Below, one piece after another: positions 27,307-36,961 of a stretch of 64,000 bases of DNA (its first letter is position 1; each line of letters begins with the position of its first letter). The stretch covers positions 2,480,001-2,544,000 of the forward strand of contig NZ_CP046122.1 in NCBI RefSeq assembly GCF_009707365.1, read 5' to 3'. Source of the DNA: Microlunatus sp. Gsoil 973 (GTDB lineage Bacteria > Actinomycetota > Actinomycetes > Propionibacteriales > Propionibacteriaceae). The notes beneath the pieces are model-generated. The model had not been told where the DNA came from, made no database searches, and saw only the letters and a list, made by a program, of their open reading frames with translations. A program made the position numbers and the translations under genes.

Positions 27307-28274
27307 TCAATCTCGCCCTGGCCGAACTCGACCGGTTGCGCAGCCGCCGGGTGGTCCTGGTCTGGATGATCGTGCTGCTGGTGGCGCTCGCCGGGTTCCA
27401 GGTGATCGCCGGCTTCAGTGTGAAACAGCCGAGTCAGCAGGAGATCGCAGCCGCCCGGCAGCAGTTCCAACAGGCCCGACACGACTACGACCAGAACCAT
27501 GACTCCGACGTCAAGCAGTGCCAGGAGGCCAATCCCGGCCAGCCGGCGGACCTCTGCGACTACCCCGCGCCCTCCTGGGAGGATTACCGCCCGCGGGCGG
27601 CGACCTTCGCCGATATGGCCGGGGCCGGGGTGACGATCACGGTGATCTTCAGCGCGCTGACCTTCCTCGTGGTCGGCGCCTCCCTGATCGGCGCCGAATA
27701 CGGCTCCGGTGCGATCGCCAACTGGCTCAGCTTCATCCCCGACCGGGTCCGCGTCTACACCTCGAAGCTGGGTGTGCTGATCCTGGTCTCGGCCGCCGCC
27801 GGGGCGGTCGCAGCCGGGCTCACCCTGGCCTGTACCGCGCTGCTGGTCAAGATCAACGACGGCCGGGTCCTCCAACTCACCGATACCGCGGCCGCCGGCG
27901 CACGCGGCCTGATCGTCGTTGTCGTCTGCGCAACCGTCGGCTTCGCCCTGGCGCTGATCTCCCGGCACACCATCGCCGCGCTGGGCGCGGTGGTCGGCTA
28001 TCTGGTGTTCGACTTCGTCCTCAACATCGTGATGAGCGCCTTCGACCCGGTGCAGAGGATCAAGCCCTGGCTGCCCGAGTACAACGCGCGCGCCGTTGTC
28101 GACCATGGCATCCGCTACCAGGACCAGGTCCGACACCTGACCCCCGACGGCATCAACTACACCTCGATCGAACGCGAGCTGGGATTCGGCCACGGCCTGA
28201 CCTATCTGATCGTCGTCTTCGCCATCGCGGTCGCGGTCTCCCTGCTGGTCTTCCGTCGTCGGGACGTGACCTGA
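27303..28274 (+). CDS. ABC-2-type permease
   Basis: A 323-residue membrane protein with about six helices. The first helix (LVWMIVLLVALAGFQVI) is followed by an extracellular, Gln-rich stretch of roughly 80 residues with two cysteines. Later helices include ITVIFSALTFLVVGASLIGAEYGSG, with the family motif GAEYGSGAIANWLSF. It pairs with the upstream ATPase through an ATGA overlap to form an exporter or a membrane-anchored complex of unknown substrate. Confidence 0.82.
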   Translation: MINLALAELDRLRSRRVVLVWMIVLLVALAGFQVIAGFSVKQPSQQEIAAARQQFQQARHDYDQNHDSDVKQCQEANPGQPADLCDYPAPSWEDYRPRAATFADMAGAGVTITVIFSALTFLVVGASLIGAEYGSGAIANWLSFIPDRVRVYTSKLGVLILVSAAAGAVAAGLTLACTALLVKINDGRVLQLTDTAAAGARGLIVVVVCATVGFALALISRHTIAALGAVVGYLVFDFVLNIVMSAFDPVQRIKPWLPEYNARAVVDHGIRYQDQVRHLTPDGINYTSIERELGFGHGLTYLIVVFAIAVAVSLLVFRRRDVT

Positions 28275-28281
28275 CGTGCCC

Positions 28282-29350
28282 ATGACTCTCCGCAAGGCAA
28301 CCCTCGCGGCCGTGGTCCTCCCCCCTCATCGGAGTACTGGCCGGAGTGCTGGCCGGAGTGCTGACCGATGGGCCACCACGCGCCGCGAATGCTCCGGCAA
28401 CCGCCTCGTCGGTCTACGTCGCACTCGGCGACTCCTACTCCGCCGGCGTCGGGACACGGGACCGGCAGGACGACTGCTACCGGTCGCCGTACGGCTATCC
28501 GGCGCTGGTCGCCGACCAGTACGACCTGACGTTGGACTACCAGGCCTGCACCGGTGCCACCACCGGCGATGTCCGGGCGGATCAGCTCGCAGCGCTGGAC
28601 GGCACCACGGCAGCGGTCTCGATCACCATCGGCGGCAACGACGCCGGATTCACCGATGTGCTCACCACCTGCGCGCTGCCGTTCTGGCTGAGTGACTGCA
28701 CAGGACAGGTGGATCGCGGCCTGGCCGTGGTCGAGGACGAGTTGCCCGGCCGGTACAACGACCTCTTCACAGCGATCCGGGCCGCCGCACCGCAGGCCAC
28801 GGTCGCGGTCGGCGACTATCCGCTGCTCTTCCAGGGCGAGGACTGCAATGCCGCAACCTTCTTCAGCCCGCAGGACGAGGCGCAGATCAACGCCGCGACC
28901 GGAATCCTGGACGACCTGATCGGCGCTGAGGCGGCGACCTACGACTTCCGGTTCGTCGAGGCCAGGCCGGGCTTCACCGGCCATGCGATCTGCGACGACG
29001 CCGAATGGATCAACGGCCTGAGCAATCCGGTGACCGAGTCCTATCATCCCAACCGTGACGGCAACATCGGCTACGCCGGGCTCTTCGGGCCGGCGCTGAC
29101 CGGCCGCCCGTACCCGGCAGGCAGCCAGGTCCGGACGGCTCGGCCGAGGCCCGCTCCGTCCGTGCGGGATCAGGCGGACAACGTGTTGATGATGCGGCTC
29201 GACTCACCGGCCAACCTGGCCAAGGCCCGTCGGCACGGCATCCCGCCCGGGCGGATCCGCACGCTGGTGCGGATGCTGCGTGCCGACGACCCGGCCACGG
29301 TTCGTTCGGCCCTCACGGCGTTGCACCGGCTGGACCGTCGGGCGGGTTGA
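28282..29350 (+). CDS. secreted SGNH hydrolase, frameshift in the signal peptide
   Basis: The mature part has all SGNH blocks: ALGDSYSAG (Ser), TGATTGDV (Gly), ITIGGNDAGF (Asn) and YHPNRDGNIGYA (His). It resembles secreted esterases/lipases with many cysteines. The C-terminal 80 residues, including RMLRADDPATVRSALTAL, are extra. The start MTLRKATLAAVVLP is in another frame: removing one C from the six-C run 28320-28325 fuses it to LIGVLAGVLAGVLTDG, giving a normal signal peptide and 355 residues in total. The ATG is 8 bp after the permease stop. The stop abuts the convergent CMD gene in TGATCA. Confidence 0.8.
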
Positions 29351-29800
29351 TCACCAGGTCCCGGGCTCCCGGCGGATCGTCACGTTGATCCGGTTGTAGA
29401 GGTTGGTGGTGGCGATCCAGGTGATCAGCAGGGACAGCTCCTGCTCGCTGAATTCCTCGGCGGCCGCATTCCAGACATCGTCGGGCACCGGGTCACTGGT
29501 GTCGGCCATCCGGGTCATGCGTTCGGCAAGATCAAGAGCGACCCGTTCCGGTTCGGAGAAGGTGGTCGCCTCACGCCAGCCCGGCAGTTGGGCGAATTCG
29601 GTCGTGCTGATCTTGGCCTCCTCAAGATTCTTCACGCCGTAGTCCAGGCACCAGGCGCAGCCGTTGATCTGGCTGACCCGCAGGTGGACCAGCTCGGCGA
29701 TCCGGGGCGGCAGGCCGTAGCGCTGCGGAGCGGTGCCCAGGGTGGTCAGCGCCTTCATCAGCTCGGCGGGGGTGGACTTGCTCTGCAACCGTGCGGTCAT
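29351..29800 (-). CDS. carboxymuconolactone-decarboxylase-family (AhpD-like) protein
   Basis: A 149-residue AhpD-fold protein with the active CxxC in INGCAWCLDYG (residues about 47-57) and conserved EPERVALDLAERMT. Such proteins act as alkylhydroperoxidase partners or decarboxylases; those next to ECF41 sigma factors are the known co-regulated partners (the C of the COE group). AAGGAG is well placed before the ATG. A good ECF41-type promoter reads into it. Confidence 0.87.
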   Translation of the reverse strand: MTARLQSKSTPAELMKALTTLGTAPQRYGLPPRIAELVHLRVSQINGCAWCLDYGVKNLEEAKISTTEFAQLPGWREATTFSEPERVALDLAERMTRMADTSDPVPDDVWNAAAEEFSEQELSLLITWIATTNLYNRINVTIRREPGTW

Positions 29801-29838
29801 GTTCTCGGTACTCCTTCCGCAGGACCGTTCGGCCCTGT

Positions 29839-29865
29839 CGTCACATCGGTGGATGTTTCTGCGTC
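29839..29865 (+). promoter_or_regulatory. ECF41-type promoter reading to the sigma factor
   Basis: CGTCACA (29839-29845), 16 bp, CGTC (29862-29865). This closely matches the ECF41 promoter pattern TGTCACA/CGTC and would give sigma-factor autoregulation. Confidence 0.75.
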
Positions 29866-29874
29866 ACCCCTGAT

Positions 29875-29901
29875 GACGGATGCCGACCTGACGATGTGAC
29901 G
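29875..29901 (-). promoter_or_regulatory. ECF41-type promoter reading to the CMD gene
   Basis: On the minus strand CGTCACA (29901-29895), 16 bp, CGTC (29878-29875), identical in both boxes and spacing to the divergent promoter 10 bp away. A further GTCACA lies at 29908-29903. Confidence 0.75.
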
Positions 29902-29932
29902 ATGTGACCGAATTTCTCCCGGAAGGTGCCTG

Positions 29933-30820
29933 ATGACTCCGCAGTTGGCCGAACAGTTCGAACAACACCGCACTCGGCTGCGATCGATCGCCTTCCGCAT
30001 GCTCGGCTCGCACAACGACGCCGAGGACGCCGTCCAGGAGACCTGGCTGCGACTGCAGCGCACCGACGCCGGCGCCGTGGACAACCTCGCCGGCTGGCTG
30101 ACCGTCGTGCTGTCCCGGGTCTGTCTTGACCAACTCCGCTCCCGCGGATCCCGGCCGGAGGATCCGGTCGAGGAAGTGCCCGAGGATCCTGGCGAGGGGA
30201 CCACCCCGGAGGATCTGACGATCGAGGCCGACGCCGTCGGCGCGGCGTTGCTTGTCGTCCTCGACACCCTGGCGCCGGCCGAACGGCTGGCGTTCGTCCT
30301 CCATGACCTGTTCGGGCTGCCCTTCACCGAGATCGCCCCGATCGTCGACCGCAGTCCTGCAGCCGCCCGACAACTGGCGTCCCGGGCTCGCCGCCGGGTC
30401 CAGGGAGTCCGGCCCACCGACGAACGGGACCGCCAGCGTGAGGTCGTCGGCGCCTTCCTGAAAGCAGCACGGGAAGGCGACTTCGGCGGCCTGTTGCAGC
30501 TGCTGGATCCCGAGGTGGAGCTGCGTGCCGATCCGCTGCTGGTACAGGCGATCAAGTCCAACGCCCCCGCCGGGGCGCCGCTGCTGGACGCAGAGCAGCT
30601 GCACGGGGCCGATGCCGTTGCCCGGGTCTTCGCCGGCCGGGCCGCCGCGGCGCAGGTGGCCCTGGTCAATGGCGTGCCGGCGGCGGTCTGGGCACCCGGC
30701 GGCACGGTACGTACGGTCTACGCGATCCGGCTCGGCCGGCACGACGGGTCACTGCGGATCACCGGCATCGAGGTGCTCGGCCGCCCGGAGGAGCTGGCCG
30801 AGCTGACCATCGAGCTGTGA
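29933..30820 (+). CDS. ECF41-family RNA polymerase sigma factor
   Basis: A 295-residue ECF sigma factor. Region 2 (residues about 10-75) includes RLRSIAFRMLGSHNDAEDAVQETWLRL. Region 4 (about 115-170) includes LAPAERLAFVLHDLFGLPFTEIAPIVDRS. A SnoaL-like C-terminal domain from about residue 180 starts VVGAFLKAAREGDFGGLLQLLDP. In ECF41 factors this extension replaces an anti-sigma factor and tunes activity. GGAAGG precedes the ATG. The divergent CMD gene and twin promoters fit the classical ECF41 unit; the inducing signal is not known. Confidence 0.9.
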   Translation: MTPQLAEQFEQHRTRLRSIAFRMLGSHNDAEDAVQETWLRLQRTDAGAVDNLAGWLTVVLSRVCLDQLRSRGSRPEDPVEEVPEDPGEGTTPEDLTIEADAVGAALLVVLDTLAPAERLAFVLHDLFGLPFTEIAPIVDRSPAAARQLASRARRRVQGVRPTDERDRQREVVGAFLKAAREGDFGGLLQLLDPEVELRADPLLVQAIKSNAPAGAPLLDAEQLHGADAVARVFAGRAAAAQVALVNGVPAAVWAPGGTVRTVYAIRLGRHDGSLRITGIEVLGRPEELAELTIEL

Positions 30821-30831
30821 GCAGTGCCGAG

Positions 30832-30837
30832 TAGGGT
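30832..30837 (+). promoter_or_regulatory. -10-like hexamer of lipA (leaderless)
   Basis: TAGGGT, 7 nt before the GTG at 30845; no ribosome site. It supports the chosen start over a GTG 21 nt upstream, which lies inside the promoter. Confidence 0.5.
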
Positions 30838-30844
30838 TGGGCGG

Positions 30845-31783
30845 GTGACGATCGCACCGGAAGGACGCAAGCTGCTGCGACTGGAGGTCCGCAACTCCGC
30901 GACGCCGATCGAGAAGAAACCGTCCTGGATCAAGACCACCGCCAAGATGGGCCCCGAATACCGGGAGCTGAAGCAGTTGGTCAGGGACGAGCAGCTGCAC
31001 ACGGTCTGCCAGGAGGCCGGCTGCCCGAACATCTTCGAATGCTGGGAGGACCGCGAGGCAACCTTCCTGATCGGCGGCGAGCAGTGCACCCGACGCTGCG
31101 ACTTCTGCCAGATCGCCACCGGGAAACCTGCCGAATTCGACGCCGGCGAGCCGCTGCGGGTCGCCGAGTCCGTGCAGAAGATGGGGCTGCGGTACGCGAC
31201 CGTGACGGGCGTTTGCCGCGACGACCTGCCCGACGAGGGCACCTGGCTCTACGCCGAGACCATTCGCCGGATCCACCAACTCAACCCCGGTGTCGGCGTG
31301 GAGATGCTGGCACCCGATTTCAGCGGCAACCGCGACTACCTGGAACAGGTCTTCGCGACCCGGCCCGAGGTCTTCGCCCACAACGTCGAGACCGTTCCTC
31401 GGATCTTCAAACGGATCCGTCCGGGCTTCCGTTACGAGCGCTCGCTCGAGGTGTTGCGCTGGTCGCGGGAGGCAGGGCTGGTCACCAAGACCAACCTGAT
31501 CCTCGGCATGGGCGAGACCCGGGAGGAGGTCTCCGCGGCGATGCGCGAGTTGCACGACGCCGGCGCCGAGATCCTCACCATCACCCAGTATCTGCGGCCG
31601 TCCGCACTGCATCACCCCATCGACCGGTGGGTGACGCCCGACGAGTTCACCGAGCTCGGCGCGGAGGCCGCGGAGATCGGCTACGCCGGCGTGATGAGCG
31701 GCCCCCTGGTGCGTTCGTCGTACCGGGCCGGAAGGCTCTATCGTGAGGCGGTCAGCAAGAGGATGAAAGTAGACCATGGCTAA
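30845..31783 (+). CDS. lipA: lipoyl synthase
   Basis: A 312-residue radical-SAM enzyme that inserts two sulfurs into octanoyl groups. The auxiliary cluster cysteines lie in [12 protein letters not shown] (C-x4-C-x5-C), and the SAM cluster in CTRRCDFC (C-x3-C-x2-C). RSSYRAG near the C-terminus carries the conserved serine ligand. Together with LipB it makes lipoate for SucB and the glycine cleavage system. The stop overlaps the next gene by 8 bp. Confidence 0.95.
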   Translation: MTIAPEGRKLLRLEVRNSATPIEKKPSWIKTTAKMGPEYRELKQLVRDEQLHTVCQEAGCPNIFECWEDREATFLIGGEQCTRRCDFCQIATGKPAEFDAGEPLRVAESVQKMGLRYATVTGVCRDDLPDEGTWLYAETIRRIHQLNPGVGVEMLAPDFSGNRDYLEQVFATRPEVFAHNVETVPRIFKRIRPGFRYERSLEVLRWSREAGLVTKTNLILGMGETREEVSAAMRELHDAGAEILTITQYLRPSALHHPIDRWVTPDEFTELGAEAAEIGYAGVMSGPLVRSSYRAGRLYREAVSKRMKVDHG

Positions 31784-32513
31784 GACCGAGAAGCCGCAGA
31801 GCGACAAGCCCGACAGGGGTGGCACCGACCCGTCCCAGCTGGGCCGGTTCCGGCAGATCATCGTCGCCTATCAGCGCACCCACGAGTACGACAAGCCGCT
31901 GCCGTTCCTGCTGGCCGGCGCTTTCGTCGTCCCGATCATCCTCGCGGTCATCGCCGGAATGGTCTTCGGGGCGATGATCTCGTTGATCATCCTCGGCATC
32001 ATGGTCGGCCTACTGCTGGCCATGCTGTTGCTGGTGCAACGCACCAAGGCCGCGACCTACAAGCGGTACGCCGGACAGGCCGGATCGGCCGAGGTCGCCC
32101 TGGCCATGCTGCCCAAGAAGTGGATCTCCACCCCGGCGATCGCCGCCAACCGGCAGCTGGATGCGGTGCACCGCACCCTCGGCCCGGGCGGCCTGGTGCT
32201 GATCGGCGAGGGCGAGCCCGGTCGGCTGAGGGCGCTGCTGACCAGCGAGGTCCGCAAGCACGAGAAGGTCGCGTACGGCGTCAAGGTCACCACGATCATG
32301 ATGGGCAACGGCAAGAACCAGGTCCCGCTGGAGAAGCTGGCCGACCACATCCGCAAGCTGCCCAAGGTGCTGGAACCCAACCAGGTGACCGAGATCAAGT
32401 CCCGGCTCAACGCGCTGGACAAGGTCCGGCCGCAGATCCCGGTACCCAAGGGCCCGATGCCGACCAACCCGCGACAGGTCCGCGGCGCCAAACAGGCTAT
32501 GCGCGGCCGGTGA
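31776..32513 (+). CDS. DUF4191 membrane protein
   Basis: A 245-residue protein with a Lys-rich N-terminus, two adjacent membrane helices (about residues 48-68 and 70-88), then a soluble domain with [23 protein letters not shown] and [13 protein letters not shown]4191 proteins commonly follow lipA in Actinobacteria; their role is unknown. Cotranslated with lipA by overlap. Its end overlaps the repaired end of the convergent sulfotransferase gene. Confidence 0.83.
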   Translation: MAKTEKPQSDKPDRGGTDPSQLGRFRQIIVAYQRTHEYDKPLPFLLAGAFVVPIILAVIAGMVFGAMISLIILGIMVGLLLAMLLLVQRTKAATYKRYAGQAGSAEVALAMLPKKWISTPAIAANRQLDAVHRTLGPGGLVLIGEGEPGRLRALLTSEVRKHEKVAYGVKVTTIMMGNGKNQVPLEKLADHIRKLPKVLEPNQVTEIKSRLNALDKVRPQIPVPKGPMPTNPRQVRGAKQAMRGR

Positions 32514-33766
32514 GTCTGCGTACTGCCTGACTGATGATCTTGGCGCCGGCGGCCACGCCGAGCGCGCCGATCCGCAGATGCTGGGTCGACCGGTGGGCGT
32601 TGAGCACCCGACGGGTCTCGTCGGCGTCGAGAATCCCTGTCCAGCAAGGGATCCGACACCTTCCGCCGCTCCAGACCGTCCGCTGAACGGTCGAAGAACG
32701 GACCGAGCCCGTCGGCCGCCGACAATACCCCGGCGACCCCCTCCACGACCGCGTCCAGCGGCAGGTCGTTCGGCTGGTCGACCTGGTCCACCGTCGGCAA
32801 CGGCGCGGTCAGAACCGCCGGGTCACCGATCACTCGACATCCCGACGCCCGGATCGCCTCGGCATGCTCCCGGGCCGTCTGCAGCGCGATCCGCGCCGCC
32901 CAGCCCGGCACACGCAGGTCGGGTTCACCCGGCGACGGGCGCCGGTTCTCCTGCACCCGGGCGATCAGTCCGTGCCGGATCAGCGACGTGTAGCGGCGCC
33001 AGTCGTAGCGCTGCTCCCGCATCGTCAGGTTGACCCGCCGGACCAGCTCCGCCTCGGCAAGGGACAGTCCACGGTTGGCGGCATATCCGCCCACCGGTCG
33101 GGTGGCCAGCGTCCCTGGCCGTAACCCGAGCAATTGCTCGAAGGTGGTGATCAACAGGTCCGGGTGCCGTTTGTCGGGGATCACCACCGTGACCTTGTCC
33201 GGCCCGACCAGATCGGTCCAGCGACCGACGATCGCCGCCTGATCGTTGCGGCGGTAGAAGGTCGGCACGGTCGGTCCCTGCCCCCGCCGGAGCACGGCGT
33301 CCAGCCACTGCTCGAAGCCGCCGGTGTGACCGGCCTTGATCGCCTGTTGCCAGTTGGTCGGCAGCAGGTCGGCGAAACCGCGCACAGTGATCGCGATGTG
33401 CAGTCCGTCCCCGAGTTCGGCGCAGAACCGGCGCGCCTGGCGGTCGTCGGATTCGCAGATGAACTCGCTGCTGATGAAGACCCGCTGCGCGGGGCTCGTC
33501 CTGGCCTCGCTGACCAGCCGGTCCCAGACCCGGCGATCGTGGGTGATCGCGCCACGACCGCGCCATCCCAGCGGGCGCTGCATCAGGGCGGCAGCCGCGT
33601 CACGGTGGTTGAAGGCGTCGCCTGGATAGCAGACGCCCTGTGCCAGCAGCCGCTGACGATTGACCGCCGCACCCCGCTGCAGGGTCGTCGTTCCGGTCTT
33701 GGGCAGCCCGATGTGCAGCAGTCGGGTGCCGCCCGGGAGTGCCGGGACGGGGCCTGGCGGAGTCAC
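32497..33766 (-). CDS. sulfotransferase-family protein, frameshifted near the 3' end
   Basis: A paralogue of the next gene. It begins with the PAPS-binding loop RLLHIGLPKTGTTTLQR and has FISSEFICESDDRQARRF and VTVVIPDKRHPDLLITTFEQLLG. The last part is out of frame: removing one base from CCC 32635-32637 restores LLDRILDADETRRVLNAHRS, ending at the TAG at 32497, 422 residues. This tail matches the tail of the paralogue in layout. Acceptor molecule unknown; glycan or lipid sulfation is possible by family. ATGA overlap with the upstream paralogue. Confidence 0.72.
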
Positions 33767-35151
33767 CGCAACCGGGACCGTACGGACCGTCCGACGTTGC
33801 GCACCAGTCTCCGGGCCTTCTTGCGGAGCGGTTTGGTCTTCTGATCGGCGGTCGTGATCCCGCGATAGGCAGCGACAGCGGCGATCGTCCGGTCGTCCAG
33901 ATGCCTGGTGGCCCGAATGGCGTTGGCCAACTCCAGGCCGTTCTCCGACGGATACAGCTTCTGCAGATAGGCCGGGTAGCTGCTCGCACGCTGGACGCCC
34001 TCCGGCGGCTCGTCGAAGAACGCCCCCCGTCCGTCCTCGGCGGACAACAGGCCGGCGATCGCCTCATGCGCGGCGTCTACCGGTACGGAGGTGATGTCGG
34101 GCAGTCGTGGGACCGTACGGACCGGCAGGGTCAGGGTGTCCAGGTCACCGATCACCCGGCACCCGGACGCTGCGATGGCGTCGGCGTACTGCCCGGCCCG
34201 GACCAGCGCCTTCTTGGCCGCCCACTCGGGCAGGGTGAGCACCGGCTCGTCCGGCCCCGGGCGTCGGTTCTCCTGCAGTCTGGCGATCAGCCCGTTCCGC
34301 ATCAAGTCAACGTAGCGATCCCAGGTCATGTCCTGGTCGCGGAAGATCTTGTTGATCCGGCGGACGAGTTCGGCCTCCGGCATGGACAGGCTGCGGTTGG
34401 CGGCGAAGCCACCGGCGGGGAGCGCGCTGAGCAGTCCGGTCGGGACACCCAGCAGATCCTCGAAGGCGTTGATCAGCTGGTCCGGCCGGCGCTTGTCGGC
34501 GATGACCACCGTGACGTTCTCCACTCCGGCGACCCGGATCCAGCGGTCGACGATCGCGGCCTGGTCGTTGCGCTTGTAGAAGGTGGGGGTCGTCTTCAGC
34601 TTGGCCGGGTCACCGAGGATCTGCCGGAGCCAGGTCCGGTACGGCTTGAGGTAGCCCGCCTTGACGTACTGCTGCCAGCTCGACCCGAGCAGGTCGGCGA
34701 AACCGCGCACAGTGATGACCACATGAACCTGCTGGCCGAGCGCCTCGACGAAGCGGCCCGCCTGCTCGTCGGTGGATTCGCAGGCGAACTCGTGGCTGAT
34801 CAGTGACCGCGGCGCAGGGCTGGTCTTGACCTCGTTCTCGATCCGCCGCCAGATCCCGTAGCCAGGCGCGGACTCGCTGTTCTTCCAACCAAGTGTCCGG
34901 TCCATCAGCGCCGAGACGGCCTCGCGGTGGTTGAGCGACTTCCCCGGATAGCAGACGCCGTGCTCCAGCAGCTCCCGGCGCCGGTACGCCGCGCTCCGCT
35001 GCAGCGTTGTGGTGCCGGTCTTGGGGATGCCGATGTGCAGCAGACGACTCCCCTCCGGCAGGGGCTCGACGGGTTGCGACCGGGTCTCTGCTTGCGGTAC
35101 GGCGGTCACGAGAGTGAGCTCCTCAGGGGTCTGATGCTGCGGCCGGCTCAT
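33763..35151 (-). CDS. sulfotransferase-family protein
   Basis: A 462-residue protein with the PAPS loop SRLLHIGIPKTGTTTLQRSA near residue 33, SLISHEFACESTDEQAGRF, HVVITVRGFADLLGSSWQQ, which matches the R-x-P/F region after the 3'-phosphate strand, and FEDLLGVPTGLL. The C-terminus is strongly basic (TKPLRKKARRLVRNVGRSVRSRLR). No membrane helix is visible, so it is probably cytoplasmic. It begins 1 bp after the ABC-F stop and overlaps its paralogue, so the three form one operon. Substrate unknown. Confidence 0.72.
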   Translation of the reverse strand: MSRPQHQTPEELTLVTAVPQAETRSQPVEPLPEGSRLLHIGIPKTGTTTLQRSAAYRRRELLEHGVCYPGKSLNHREAVSALMDRTLGWKNSESAPGYGIWRRIENEVKTSPAPRSLISHEFACESTDEQAGRFVEALGQQVHVVITVRGFADLLGSSWQQYVKAGYLKPYRTWLRQILGDPAKLKTTPTFYKRNDQAAIVDRWIRVAGVENVTVVIADKRRPDQLINAFEDLLGVPTGLLSALPAGGFAANRSLSMPEAELVRRINKIFRDQDMTWDRYVDLMRNGLIARLQENRRPGPDEPVLTLPEWAAKKALVRAGQYADAIAASGCRVIGDLDTLTLPVRTVPRLPDITSVPVDAAHEAIAGLLSAEDGRGAFFDEPPEGVQRASSYPAYLQKLYPSENGLELANAIRATRHLDDRTIAAVAAYRGITTADQKTKPLRKKARRLVRNVGRSVRSRLR

Positions 35152-35152
35152 T

Positions 35153-36938
35153 TTACCCGGTGTTCAGCTCCGACAGCTCGAGCCAGCGGTCCTCCAGCTC
35201 GGCGACCTGGGAACGCAGCCCGTTGAGTTGCTCACCCTGGGCGGCCAACCGGACGTAGTCGGAATGGCTGCCGGCCATTTCCTTCTCCAACCGGCTGATC
35301 TCGTCGTGCAACCGGGACATCCGGCGTTCCACAGCGGCGATCTCCTTGCCGATGGCCCGGGTCTTGGCAGCCGAGGTCGGGGCGCCCGCGGCCAGGGCCG
35401 CCTGCTCCGACGGGGCCGGTGCCGGTCGCTCGGACCGCCCGGCAACCAGATCCAGGTACTGGTCGACCCCGCCGGGCAGGTGCCGGAGACGTCGGTCGAT
35501 GATCGCGTACTGCTGGTCGGTGACCCGCTCGAGCAGATAACGATCATGGGTCGCCACCAGCAGCGTTCCCGGCCAGGAATCGAGCAGGTCCTCCATCGCG
35601 GCCAACATGTCGGTGTCCAGGTCGTTGGTCGGCTCGTCGAGCACCAGCACATTGGGCTCATCGAGCAGGATCATCAGCAACTGCAACCGCCGTCGTTGAC
35701 CGCCGGACAGATCCTTGATCGGCGTGGACAGCAGGGCGTTGGGGAAGCCCAGCTGCTCCAGCAGCTGCGCCGGTGTCAACTCCCTGCCACCGGCGACGTA
35801 CTCGGTCCGCTTGGTCGCCAGCAGTTCCCTCACCCGGAGGTGATCGACGGGGGCGAGTTCGCTGAGCTGCTGGCTCAGTACCGCGACCTTGACCGTCTTG
35901 CCGCGCTTGACCCGGCCGCTGTCGGGCTGCAGGGCACCGGTGATCAGTTTCAGCAGGGTGGTCTTCCCGGCGCCGTTGGGTCCGGAGGATCCCGCTCCGT
36001 TCCCCGGGCCCGATCCGCCACTCGACTTCGGCGAGCACCGGCCGGTCGTCGTAGGAGACCGACACGTCGAGCACATCGATCACGTCCTTGCCGAGCCGGG
36101 CGGTGGCCAGTTGCTGCAGTCCTACGGTGTCGCGGACCGGCGGCTCGTCGGCGATCAGCTGGTTGGCTGCCTCGATCCGGAATCGGGGTTTCGCGGTACG
36201 CGCCGGGGCACCACGGCGCAGCCAGGCCAGCTCCTTGCGCATCAGGTTCTGTCGCTTGTTCTCGGCCTGGGCGGCCAACCGGTCGCGTTCGACCCGCTGC
36301 AACACATAGGCGGCGTAGCCGCCGTCGAACGCGTCGACGGTCCCGTCGTGGACCTCCCAGGTCAGCGTGCAGACGGCGTCGAGGAACCAGCGGTCGTGGG
36401 TGACGACGACCAGCCCGCCGTCGCTCGGCCGCCACCGCCGGGTGAGATGGTCGGCGAGCCAGCCGATGCCCTCGATGTCGAGATGATTGGTCGGCTCGTC
36501 CAGCAACAGCACGTCGTAGTCGCCGGTCAGCAGCGCTGCCAGGGCCACCCGGCGGCGTTGGCCGCCGCTCAGCGTGCCGACGACGGCGTCGAAGTCCAGG
36601 TCGGAGAGCAGCCCGCCGATGACGTCGCGGATCCGGGCATCGGATGCCCACTCGTGGTCCGGCCTGTCGCCGACCACGATCTGCCGGATGGTCCCGGCCG
36701 AGTCCAGGACGTCGGCCTGGTCGAGCATGGCGATCCGCAGGTCGCGCCGCGGGATCACCTGACCACCGTCCGGTCGCAGCCGCCCGGCGAGCAGCCGGAG
36801 CAGGCTGGACTTGCCGTCACCGTTGCGCCCGACAACGCCGATCCGGTCGCCGGAGTTGACTCCGACGGTCAGCGCCCCGAACACAGTCCGGGTCGGGAAG
36901 TCCAGCGAAACGGCCTGGGTGCCCAGCAGATGAACCAC
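35153..36938 (-). CDS. ABC-F family ATPase, frameshifted at the second Walker A
   Basis: Two ABC domains without membrane helices, as in ABC-F translation factors (Uup/EttA-like). Domain 1: Walker A GRNGDGKSSLL, signature LSGGQRRRVALA, DEPTNHLD. Linker with QRVERDRLAAQAENKRQ. Domain 2: LGPNGAGKTTLLK, LSGGQRRRLQLL, DEPTNDLD. A coiled-coil C-terminal domain from about residue 525 resembles Uup. Removing one base at GG 35984-35985 joins GERSGI to LGPNGAGK, giving 594 residues. GTG start at 36938. ABC-F proteins act on the ribosome; a resistance role cannot be claimed. Two sulfotransferases follow in the same operon. Confidence 0.85.
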
Positions 36939-36944
36939 CGGGCT

Positions 36945-36954
36945 AGCGTAGTTT
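36945..36954. promoter_or_regulatory. overlapping divergent -10 elements
   Basis: TACGCT on the minus strand (36945-36950) lies 6 nt before the ABC-F GTG. TAGTTT on the plus strand (36949-36954) lies 7 nt before the oxidase ATG. The two hexamers share the TA at 36949-36950, and only 23 bp separate the start codons. Confidence 0.5.
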
Positions 36955-36961
36955 GACGCCC

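Noticed and set aside
30824-30845. Upstream GTG start for lipA
   Set aside because: It would place the start inside the -10 hexamer and adds residues not seen in LipA proteins.
35153-36938. ABC-F antibiotic-resistance protein
   Set aside because: The C-terminal coiled coil and general layout are closer to housekeeping Uup-like factors, and no resistance-specific linker can be identified.
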